Assembly (NCBI RefSeq): GCF_016097555.1
Contig: NC_054711.1
Span: 38,334,152-38,398,151 of the forward strand
Direction of reading: 5' to 3'
Source: Gigantopelta aegis
Taxonomy: Eukaryota; Mollusca; Gastropoda; Neomphalida; Peltospiridae
Length of the DNA: 64,000 nt
This document shows, piece after piece, positions 1-12,200 of this stretch. Under the pieces are notes generated by a model. That model saw nothing but the letters and a program-made list of their open reading frames with translations. It was not told where the DNA came from and did no database searches. Position numbers and translations under genes: made by a program. Each line of letters starts with the position of its first letter. Position 1 is the stretch's first letter.

Positions 1-204
1 ACAAAAACAGCTACTATCGATGGCTGTACTTAGTAATAGAATGGTGGTGGAGTCCAATAATTTCGCAGTGTTCAGAAAAAATTTCTTCACATGAATATTG
101 GTGGCTTAACAAAATATAGAAAAAAATTCTTATAAAACATTTTATTGTCTTAACATCAGACACTGCTTGATGGTATTATATTTGATCTGCCATTTAATTT
201 TTAG

Positions 205-287
205 CCATGGGAGAGAATTTTGAACAGTATTTGGAAGTGATAAAACCATTCCTGGAAATAGGACTCCGAAATCACGTGGAATATCAG
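205..287 (+). CDS. KPNB1: KPNB1 exon a (first in window)
   Basis: The acceptor is tttaatttttag before 205 and the donor is GT at 288 (caggttagta). The exon starts with two bases of a split codon, then encodes 27 residues from [11 protein letters not shown] to NHVEYQ. This is the helix leading into the conserved [16 protein letters not shown] repeat. The internal Met at 207 is not a start: the homologous protein continues upstream, beyond the window. Confidence 0.9.
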
Positions 288-3200
288 GTTAGTAATTATT
301 TTCCCGAATAATACATATTATATTTGTCATAATCTTGGCTATAGTAGAGGGCTATGGGCAAATGGAAATACATTGTTTGTCAGCATTATTAATATATTTT
401 CTGATTAGTGGCTTCCTTTTTTATCCTTTGTAATTTGTGAGTCTTTCTTTTGTGTTAATTTCGCTAATCTGTTTGACCTTTCTTGCAACAATGAGTACAT
501 ACATAAACATTTATTATATTGCCCTTTTTTAACAAAACATAATATGAATCTGTATTCATTGTTGGATTTTAAGGGATGGGATGTAACTTAGTGGTAAAAA
601 TGCTCACCTGATGTATCGTCTGTCTAGTATCGATCCCTGTCGGTGGACACTCATTGGGCTATTTCTCATTCCACTCTGTGCACCACGATTGGTTATATCA
701 AAGGCTGTGGTATGTGCTATCCTGTTTGTGGGATGGTGCATACAGACCTAACCCTGGGACCAATCTCGGTACCATAACACCCAATATTACAGTAACTTGT
801 TGTTCACTGAGATAGTTTAAATATTACCAGTGTTAGCAGTGCAGGGCTAGCTCTGGGGGAGCAGAAAAGTTAGCCAAATTATCTATTTAAATTCAAAAAT
901 TGCAAAACCCCAGTTATTTTGTAACAAAACGTCAATTATTACATGAAATTATTTCGCCAAATTAAAATAAAATTAGCCAGTTGATTTTGAAATTCTCAGT
1001 TGGCGAATTTGGCGAGTGCCAGAGGTAGCCCTGCAGTGCAGTGTTGCTATCGGAAATGTACCTTTTCTCATCTGTCTAGTGTATTAAATGTACGATTACA
1101 GACTGTTTTAAAATGTTTGTTGTGCTTTTCCAGGTCTGTTTGGCAGCTGTCGGGGTGGTAGGCGATTTATGTCGAGCCCTGGGTGTCAAAATTCTTCCAT
1201 ACTGCGATGACCTTATGACGATGCTTCTTGAAAACCTTGGGGTATGAAATTATAGATTCCAGTTTACAGTGTTTGTTGTCTAGATATACAGGGATGGGAA
1301 TCGGTGTCTTAAAATGATTCTTATGTACAATTTGAGTGTAATTTGTTAAACGTATAAAATTTACATTGGCTTCTGAAAATGTGATAAGAGTTGATGTGTG
1401 TTTAAAACTTTTATTGTTATTTATTAAATGCCAGTTTAACAGTTCCGGAGGTGCTTGTGTCGTAGTAGGATCAGATCACATCAGTGGACCTAGTCTGATT
1501 GTTTTTTGTTTTTTTCATTCCAGCTAGTGCATCACAATCGATATATAAAAGGTTGTGGTATGTGTTATCCTATGTGTGGGATGATGCATGTGAAAGATAC
1601 TTTGCTACTAGTGGGAAAAAATTTAGCAGGTTTTTTCTTTTAACCTTCTGGTTACTGCAGGCGAGATATCTCTCCCGACGCCACGTCATTTGACATACTG
1701 TATACTGCATACAGTGCTATATTCCCCAATTCATATTTCCCACTGTTGGCACACGTCGCTCACCGGAAGCGGAAATATAATAAAAGAAAAAAAGATGTGC
1801 TTCTGTCAGTATCTATTTCAAGGTTTTGCTTTGTCTCTTACTATTTATTATTGAAATAGAATCTAGTATAGATGACATTTTTTCATTTTGTTTTAAAATG
1901 TGCAATTCTGACAAAATCGTTTTATATATGTCGGGGTTCTGTGGGCTATAGGTGGATACAAATACGAGTGGCCTTTAACGATTAAAATTGACAACATTTT
2001 CGCTATGTGACTGCATGTACTGGTCAGAATAGGTGGTTCATTGACTGATTCACTCCGACTGTCTCTTCCGCTATACACCCATGTCCCCGAAAGTCAGTGC
2101 ATAATATTAAGAAATAACATGAGCAAAATCCAGCCAGAAGGCTTACCATTAAAAATACAAATTGTTTTAATTCTTCCCCATTTCTTAGAAGTCGATATGC
2201 AAACCACAATGTGTCACAATTAGGAACTATAGTGGACCGTGATGAATGAATGAACTCTCAACCGGAAGTGAACTGTGTAGTAAGACCTAAGACGAAAGCG
2301 ATGAAATGTTCAACTTTTTTCTCATTTTGTGATATTTGCATATGGTTGGGTGTTTTTTTTTAATAATTTATTTTGGTTTTGTTTCAGAATGAGCTGGTTC
2401 ACCGGTCCGTGAAGCCTCAGATCCTGTCCGTGTTTGGCGACGCGGCTCTGGCCATCGGCCCGCACTTCAAGAAATACCTGGACGTCGTCCTCACAGCACT
2501 ACACCAGGCCTCACAGGCTCAAGTTGACAAAGTAATTACACACTGTATAGCGCAGGAAACGTTCGTTTAGTATCGTATCGCAGTTTGCTATGCAAATTTC
2601 ACTACAAAGCATTGTTCGGCGATTAAGTTACAATATTAAACAGAAAGAACACTAAAATATGTACATGTGCTGTTCACGTGACTCCTAACTCGCCAAGAGC
2701 GTCATTGGCCCCGGGCAATTTAAAAATTGCTTTATATTAATACAAACTGTTATATTACACTCTTTCTTAACTACAATTAATAATTGGACTTCCATTTGTG
2801 TGGAGGGCGGGATGTAGCTCAGTGGAAGGATACAGCGCTTGCTTGATGCACTGTCGGTCTGGGATCGATCCCCGTCAGTGGGGCCCATTGGGCTATTTCT
2901 CGTTCCAGCCAGTGCTCCATGACTGGTATATCAAAGGCCGTAGTATGTACTACCTAGTCTGGGATGGTGCATATAAAAGAACCCTTGCTGCTAATCGAAA
3001 AGAGTAGCCCATGAAGTGGCGACAGCGGGTTTCCTCTCAAAATCTGTATGGTCCTTAACCAAATGTCTGACACCATATAACCGTAAATAAAATGTGTTGA
3101 GTGTGTCATTAAATAAAACACTTCCTTCCCTTGTCAAATGTTTGAGAAAGTCACTAGCCCTCACAGAAGCTTTGACTAGTGTCCTATGTGTTATAGTAAT

Positions 3201-6200
3201 AGAGCGGACAATTTCTACTAGCCCTCACAGAAGCTTTGACTAGTGTCCTATGTGTTATAGTAATACAGCGGACAATTTCTACTAGCCCTCACAGAAGCTT
3301 TGACTAGTGTCCTATGTGTTATAGTAATACAGCGGACAATTTCTACTAGCCCTCACAGAAGCTTTGACTAGTGTCCTATGTGTTATAGTAATAGAGCGGA
3401 CAATTTCTACTAGCCCTCACAGAAGCTTTGACTAGTGTCCTATGTGTTATAGTAATACAGCGGACAATTTCTACTAGCCCTCACAGAAGCTTTGACTAGT
3501 GTCCTATGTGTTATAGTAATAGAGCGGACAATTTCTACTAGCCCTCACAGAAGCTTTGACTAGTGTCCTATGTGTTATAGTAATACAGCGGACAATTTCT
3601 ACTAGCCCTCACAGAAGCTTTGACTAGTGACAGTAGTGTCCTATGTGTTATAGTAATACAGCGGACAATTTCTACTAGCCCTCACAGAAGCTTTGACTAG
3701 TGTCCTATGTGTTATAGTAATACAGCGGACAATTTCTACTAGCCCTCACAGAAGCTTTGACTAGTGTCCTATGTGTTATAGTAATACAGCGGACAATTTC
3801 TACTAGCGCAGATAAAAAATTCACCAGCCAGGACTGAGATCTAGTGGATTTGTCAAACCCTGTACAAAATAGTAAATACCAATTGCTAGTTAATTTTCTG
3901 ATTGGAATTGTTGCTGAGAAACACTTGAAAACCGGATGTTTCTGTAGTATACTGCATTTTTTATGTGTTTCAGGAGATGACAAAAACTGATTTGTTGCCA
4001 GCTGATTTTAGTGTAAGAAATTGCTCTCAAGAACCATAACATTTAAAATAAGGCTTTTATTCGTCATGTTATAGTTCTTAAGAGCCATATTTTTGTTTAC
4101 ACTGAATTAGTTTGTAGCAAAACAGTTTTATTCGTATCTTGAATAACGTAAAAAAAACCCAATTAAAATGTAGAAACGAGGTTTTCTTAGTTCAGTGAAA
4201 ATAAGTCATGTGTCAGAAAAAACCCTGAATGCCTGTACCCCCATAATATGGTGTTTTTATTATTCTAATTATTTATACTACCAGTGATTGCCCTGGCATG
4301 AATTGTATTGTAAACACGAAAATTGGTGGAAATTCTAGGTTAGATTGAATTCCCTAGTATCAATGTGGCGTTCACAATAAATGAACATGACTTTAAAAAA
4401 CACGAAAAACAACTTACAGTGTCAAGTGGTGTTCACATTGGAGTACGAGTTGAGAGAATTACAACAGTTAATATGTAATGCTTGGCACACACCTACAATT
4501 CACGCAGACTACAGTCGCGTGGCGTTAATCAGTACGGTTATGAAAGGCAAAGACTTGACAGTTGCATGGTATCTCCAGTTTTGCTGCGATTAGACCAGTG
4601 GCGTAGGAAGGTGCCAAAAAGGGGGGATTGGGGGGCACACTTTTACAATAAGTGTTAATCGGTAGGTATGCGCCAAGAATAAGAGATGTTTGTTTATTTC
4701 AGACCGACTATGACATGATCGACTATCTAAACGAGTTGAGGGAAGGCTGCCTAGAGGCGTACACCGGCATAGTACAGGGATTTAAAGGAACTGACGAACA
4801 AACGAGTGGTAGGTTCATAACGCATAGCTGATATTGGATAACGAGAAATTAATGCATGTTGCTAAATATGCTTTCAGAATACGACTTCTGTTAACCTTCT
4901 CACTACTGCAGGTGAGATATCTCGCCCGACGTCATGCCAGTCTATATACTGTACAGTGTATACAGTGCATTCCTCAATTCATATTTCCCACCCTTCTGAC
5001 TACTGCAGCGCAGATGTCATGCCAGTCGACATACTGTACACTGTATACAGTGCATTCCTCAATTCATATTTCCCACCCTTCTGACTACTGCAGGCGAGAT
5101 GTCTCGCCCGACGTCATGCCAGTCGACATACTGTACACTGTATACAGTGCATTCCTCAATTCATATTTCCCACCTTTCTGACTACTGCAGGCGAGATGTC
5201 ATGCCAGTCGACATACTGTACACTGTATACAGTGCATTCCTCAATTCATATTTCCCGCCCTTCTGACTACTGCAGGCGAGATGTCACGCCCGACGTCATG
5301 CCAGTCGACATACTGTACACTGTATACAGTGCATTCCTCAATTCATATTTCCGGCTGTCTTGCACATGACACTCACCGAAAATGATTTATTAACAGGAAA
5401 TAAAAGACACTGTAAAATGGCTTGAATTTTTGAGTTAAAAAAGTCGTTTTCTGCAAGTATTTTCGCTTGACAACAATGGCGGCACGTCGCGATCATTTTC
5501 AGGGATCGATAATAAATATGATCGTTTTAACCAACAATGAAAATCACCATATATTGGGATATCAATCGTAGGGTTTATTCCCGAATCTGGCAGTGAGATT
5601 ACAACGCCTCTTAATTGGACACACCAGTTGTTCCATTTCTGGCAGTTTATTGCTCACCCTTACTAATTGGTGTTCCGTCACCTGAATTGATGGCCCATCA
5701 CCTTAGCTGATGTTCCCGGTACCATTGACGATTAATCATACCATTGACGGTTGACTATTGATCGGTGATCAAAGCAGTAACAAAGGCAATTAATTACGAC
5801 AATATATTTATTATGTACTTTAGTTAAACAGTATTTTGTCCACAATTTGAAAGCACATTCAGTCACACTTTACACACGAAATGTCCCAGAAAGCACTCCA
5901 CCGCAAGCTGACAAGTAGGAAGCCGTGTCCCGGGTACACGTGACGGACTCCAATCCCAGCTGGAAGAGCTTGTGCTTGTCTTCTTCGGTGTGGCGGGACT
6001 TCCTTGGTATTTCCTGTCTCCAAATTTTACTGAGATATAACAAACATTAATTTTCTTGCAATCTCTATTCCGGCTCACCTCTGCTCTTCACTGCTCATTA
6101 AAGGAAACATGTCACGTAAACCATATTTGGCACCAACCATGTACAATTAATTATAAATTGAATCACCTAAAAAATGTTTTTATAAAAAATAAATTACTTA

Positions 6201-9200
6201 AAATATCTCCATAAAAGAACCCCAGATACGAGCTCTTAGCGGAAATTGCCGATCTTTAATGAGCAGGGCAATCACGAGGTCCGTGACGTCAGAGACGCGT
6301 CGCTTGATCTGAAGCCTTACACTTAAAAGCATTAGTCTGTACCACTCATAAAGAATCTAAGACTTGCACAGCTTACCAAAACAATGAGTGTTCGTTCGCA
6401 AAAGGTTTTGCCGTATCAATATGAGCTGTTAGTAAATGAAGAAAGACACACATTTACTTACAACAGTGATACTGAAGAAAAAACGGATAGCGAGTCGGAT
6501 GGTGGAGAAACCGATGGTGCCAAACCAGACCGGTCGACCAATTTACAGCCCGGAGCTCGAAAGTAACCCAGAGACAAAACCAAAACTCGGATGCTAATGC
6601 TGAGGTGTATACTGTTCATATTTAGCATAAAGATACACCTCGATATGATGTATTTAAATATGTAAAAAATATAAATGTAGGACAAACATTTTTTAGGATG
6701 TTTTTTTAGAAAATATCGCATTTTTTATGTTCGGGCTGTACATAATAAAATCTGTATGCACAGTGTAAACAAACGCTCTAATTTACGACAAGGCGCTTCA
6801 CTTTCATTAACCTGGCTTGTAAAACAACATAAATGACTTGAGAGTATAATCAACTTTTAAACTAAATATATTTCTATTTGCATCAATAGAACGAAATGGG
6901 GTTATAGTATTTTTCTCTCATAAAAAAAAGTAGCATATTATTAGGCCTATTGGTAGGGTGCGTTAGAGTAAAAACGACCACTCACGATACCCAAGTGATA
7001 ATTTTCTTTTCTTTGGTACTACGTAATTGGTCAGTTTTGTAATTTTAGATGGGGAAAGTCTACTTAATCAAGGGTTTTACAGCATTATTTACAGTAATGA
7101 AGCAGGGCGGCTGATAATGTCCATTAAACATTGTACTATAGTCGCGACAGGTTACGCCACAATACCCTGTGATCTTAAAAAAAAACTGGCACGTATTTGT
7201 ACGTATGTCTAGACCGTGATAATCACTTACCTGGTCGATACCCTGCAATATACACCTGCCAATCAGGAATCACATGTGCAGGCCACGGAAAGAAAGGACC
7301 AATTAACTAAAACAAAAACTCCGATTCTCAAGTCAGCCCGTGGATGAAACATAATAGTTATTTCGACACCGACAGTAGTGGTTTATTTTGTATGAACTTC
7401 GTGTTGCTTTGGGGCTTCGGGCGATGAGGAACGTTTTTTGTGACGTATTCCGCCTGAAGATTAAAAACATTATTTAAAATTATTATTGTTTTCTACACGT
7501 GTTTTTAAAAACATATTTAAATACATCGTACTGAGATGTATCCTCATGCCAAATCCCATGTTTGTATATGCCATATTTAATTACTTATTGACGTTTCCTT
7601 CTTCGGACGGTGAATACAGATTTTGTTATGTAGGCCTACAGTCCTAACATGAAAAATCTGTTTTTTTTTTCCAAAAAAAAATAAATAAATAAAAAATTCT
7701 ACATTTTTGTTTTAACATATATAAATACATCATGCTGAGGTGTATCTTTGTGCCAAATATGTACAATGTACACATCGGCATTCGCAACCGAGTACTGTTT
7801 TTGTCTCCGGGTAACGTTCGGGCTCCGGGCTGTAAATAGGCCGACACTAAAGTACTATGCGGTGTTGGTGTCCAATCTTTTCTTTTGCGATAAAATACAC
7901 GCGTCTTTCTTCGGATACAATCCTTTGGAAAACCATAACAAGACAATCCCGATCGTTTAAACTGTTTATTTTTACACCCAAAGGCCGCGCAGTACGGCAC
8001 TGTTGGACTGAAAAGATCGTAAGCCCCTTACTCCATATATAAACAGTTAACAACAATGGAAGAGTACAGCGGCTCTGACGTCACTTCCCTTTTTTTCCCG
8101 AACGCTCACGAAGAAATATGCATAAATCGTACTTTGATACTGATGAGCATAATTTCTTCATTTTAAGTTAACTACACGTATTTTATTGTTATAAAGTTAT
8201 TTGTATATTATTTTTATATCATTTTTCTTTTTAAAATGAGCTATAATATGGTCTCGTGTCATGTTTCCTTTAAGGTTAATCTAGTTAATCACCCCCTCTG
8301 TTCTTCACACATCTCGTTATCCCCATGCGTCTAAATTGGCCTTAATTGCTCAGGCCAGTTTTCCCATTTCTGGAAGCGGATTAGAACACCTCACCGCTTA
8401 CCTAATCTGGAGACTGCCAGTTTTGGGAACATACCAATCGTAGTTCGTGTTTGTTTGTTTGTTTAAATCTGGTCAGAAAGCCACTACTGTTGGGAATAAT
8501 CAGCATAAAACTGGGCTAATTTTTTGCCTAATTTTAATCAACAATAACTGATCTAAAATAACATAAAAAATTATAAAAATACATGAAAATAACGATTCAA
8601 ATATGAACTTTATTTTATGTATTTATAAAACATTTACGTGAATATATGGGAGTAAAAATTATAAACTTGTACCCACTCAACTGGTTTTTGTCAAAAATTA
8701 ATCCAGTGGTCTAAAGGTTAATGAATGATGTCTGGGTGGTGTAAAAGTGAATTGTAGTCAGAGAATAGGGAATAGTACATCTCGAATGAAGATGGCCTGG
8801 TGAAAAAAAATTGCACTTAATTAAAATAAGTTAGCTCTATATTACAATGGGAGGTCATGTTTTGTATGGTTGGTCATTGAGTTTGAGATATGTTTTTAAT
8901 TCTGTTATACTCATTTATAGTTTAAGATTCATATTCATACTCTTAGTTCTGATCCAAAATATGAGATTATCGGAAGCAGTGTTGGGACGTAGCCCAGTGG
9001 TAAAGCGTTTGCCTGATGAGTGGTCGATCGGGCTCATTGGTCTATTTCTCATTCCAGTCAGTGCACCACAAAGATTGTGGTTTGTGCTATTCTGTCTCTG
9101 GGATATTTAAAATCTCTTGCTACTAATGGAAATATGTAACTGGCTTCTTCTCTAACATGTTAAAATTAAGAAATGTAATTAATAAATCAATGTACTCTAG

Positions 9201-12200
9201 TGGTGTGTTTAAGCAAAACAAAACAACTTTTTGTCGGAAGCATGGAATTCTGTGTGATTTAAGTTTTTTCCTATTAGGATGTAGTGCATTGAAAATTTTT
9301 ATGTTATCTTTAAAAAAATAAAAAATAAAAATAGGCATAGGTTTAAAAATGGGTGGAAACTTGTGGAATTAAATAAATAGAAGCTTGAACCATGCCAGTA
9401 GGACAGCTATTTCAATATTAAGCTTGCCAGTGATGATATTTTTTACTTGTTGGCGAGATCGACTATGAGCTTTGGTCTATTTCTCTGAGATGCAACTTTA
9501 CTGCTACCATGAAAAGTCATGATGTAAAATTAGTTCATGGACCATGCTTATGAAACTAGTCTAGACTTGTCTCTAATGATATCACATACAATTTGTATGG
9601 TGTTGCCATGGCATCAAGTCTCAGACTATTAAGTCTGGAGTCTAGCCTCAAAAAGTTGATAAGCAACCAGGCCTGATTACTGGTATATCCAGCATTTTAA
9701 CGATGAAGATTTAACACTGGAAATTCATGTCGATAGAAAGTTAGTGTAAATGTTCATATTATTTACAATGGACAACATTTAAAATGTTTAGGTAGCCTGA
9801 AGTCTGAAAATGTGAAGTAAAGTTTACGATACTCGTGGAACATGAATGCAAATGATCCCAGTTTATGGTGGTGGTAGTAATAAGAACTCAGTGATGCATC
9901 AGATATTGGGGGCTGGATGAGGTTAAACCATCTATTGTTTATAAAACTTAACGTTGCCATATTTTTAGGTGGACGGTGAAAAACGCTCTTGAGATGAAAT
10001 TTAGGAGTGCGATTGCACATCTCAGATATGAAGAACTGCTGATCTAGTCAAAATTTTGCCACTATCTTTGTTTGCAACGAATGGTGTGTTTAGTAAAAAA
10101 AAAAAATACTTCTTCACAGAGTTGTACTTCTAAATAGAAACCTGACCACCAGTTGACATTTTTAGTTGAATTGTTTCCCGTATAGTTGAGGTTTTCCACT
10201 TCCTTTCCGTCACCGGTGATGAATCCAATTATACCATTGATGAACAGTGATTGAAGATTAGTCTTTCTGAGGTGACCGTTAGTTGATCATAACACTGTTT
10301 GAAAGTTTGTTTTGTTTAACGATACCACTAGAGTCATTGATTAATTAATCATCGGCTGTTGGATGTCAAACATTTGGAATTTCTGACTTGAAATCATCAG
10401 AGGAAACCCGCTACATTTTTCTTAATGCAGCAAAGGATCTTTTATATGCACTTTCCAACAGACAGGAAAGCACATACCACGGCCTTTGACCAGCTGTGGT
10501 GCACTGATTGGAACACTATTTGAACCACTAGTAGGAATAAAACAAGTGCCAAAGAAAACATCCAGAAGTTACTTTGTTCATTAAAGGGGTGGAGTGTAGC
10601 CCAGTGGTGAAGCACTCGGCTGATGGGAGATCGGTCTTGGATCGATTCCTGTGGTGAGGCTATTCGGCTATATTCTGATTCTAGCAAGAGCATCACGACT
10701 GGTATTTCAGAGGTCATGGTATGTGCTATCCTGTCTAGGGGTGATGCTGCATATAAAAGTTTCTTTGTTATTAATAGAAAAATATAGCGCATTTCTTGTC
10801 TTGACACTAAGTCAAAATTGCCAAGTGTTTGACATCCAATAGCTGATAATAAATAAATTGATGTGCTCTAGTGGTGCCATTAACCTTTAGACTACTGGAT
10901 TAATTTTTGACAAAAACCATGTTACGTGGGTACAAGTTTATAATTTTTACTCGCATATATTCACTTAAATGTTTTAGAAATACATAAAATAAAGTTCATA
11001 TTTCAATCGGTATGTATTATTTTTGTGGCTTTTTCTAATTTTTATGATATTTTAGATCAGTTAATGTTATTAAATTAGGGAAAAAATCTAAAAAGTCCCA
11101 TACAGGCATTTGTGACAGCTGTCCAGGATTTATGTCCATTATTCCCAATAACTGGTTTTCTGACCAGAATTTTGTTTTAAAAACGAACTACGATTCATAT
11201 CCCAATATTTGGTGATTTTCGTTGTTGGTAAAACGATCAAATTTATTATAAAATTAGCTGTTGCAATCAGCTATCGGACCCTGAAAATTACTATGACATG
11301 GTGCCATTGTTGTCAAGCGAAAAGACTTGACAGAGACCACTTATTCAACTCAAAATTCCAAGGTATTTTCCATTGGAAAAAAAAAGAAGCAGAGTTGTCT
11401 TCCATTTCCTGTTATCTAATTTTTTCCAGTGAGTGTTGTGTGCAAAACAGTGGGAAATATGTTTGGGGGAATGCACTGTATACAGTGTACAGTATGTTGA
11501 CTGGCGTGACATTGGGCAAGATATCTCGCCTTCAGTAGTCCGAACAAACAAGAAATTTTGATACTACTGCACAGAGTTTTACTCCGTGTAGTTGAGGTTT
11601 TACCACTTCCTTTCCCTGTCACCGGTGATGAATCCATTTATACCATTGATGAACAGTGATTGAAGATTAGTCTTTCTGAGGTGACTGTTAGTCGACCGTA
11701 ACACTATTTGAATGACCAGTAGGGATAAACATTGAAATGGTAAAGAAAACAATTAGAAGTTAAATTAAATGTTGAAACACAACCTGACCAGAGACCCGAA
11801 ATTTTATTTTGTTTGGCCTAAACATTGATTTTAAAATTTTAAAAAGTGCGAGGCAAAGACTGATTTTAATAAGTGTATAATGTTACGTATTTCATTTTGT
11901 TATCAGCCGAGATAAAACTTCTGGAGCCTCATGTGCAGCACATGCTTTCCTTCATCGAACACGTTTACCTTGATAGTGACAAGACGGAGGGCAATATCGC
12001 TGCGGCCTGCGGACTTATAGGGTAAGTCATATTTAGCTGTGGACTTATAGGGCAAGTCTGGTAGTAACATTACACAGAGGTAGTCGTTGGTAACACTGCC
12101 AATACGATCAGAAGAAAGTATATATTTTTCTCTTCAGTTACAAAAACAGTCATTGTACATAGCATATTTCTAACTTATTTAGGATTTTTGAAGACTAATA

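Larger units (their letters stand above)
6102..8269. mobile_element. TTAA-flanked inverted-repeat element with two divergent ORF remnants
   Basis: The ends are AGGAAACATG and its reverse complement, flanked by TTAA at 6098-6101 and 8270-8273. TTAA duplication and a THAP-like protein together resemble the Kolobok superfamily; piggyBac is less likely because its ends differ. The two arms carry facing ORF remnants, one at 6384 on + and one at 8000 on -. Beyond them a shared segment is present in inverted orientation (about 6535-6680 and 7660-7840). No transposase core is visible, so the element is non-autonomous or deleted. It lies in a KPNB1 intron. Confidence 0.6.

Noticed and set aside
2373..2387. 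Start codon upstream of KPNB1 exon c
   Set aside because: The ATG-like opening is intronic; homology and the acceptor at 2387 show an internal exon.
3154..3806. Possible CRISPR array
   Set aside because: The units are continuous 64-bp tandem repeats with no variable spacers, in an animal gene intron.
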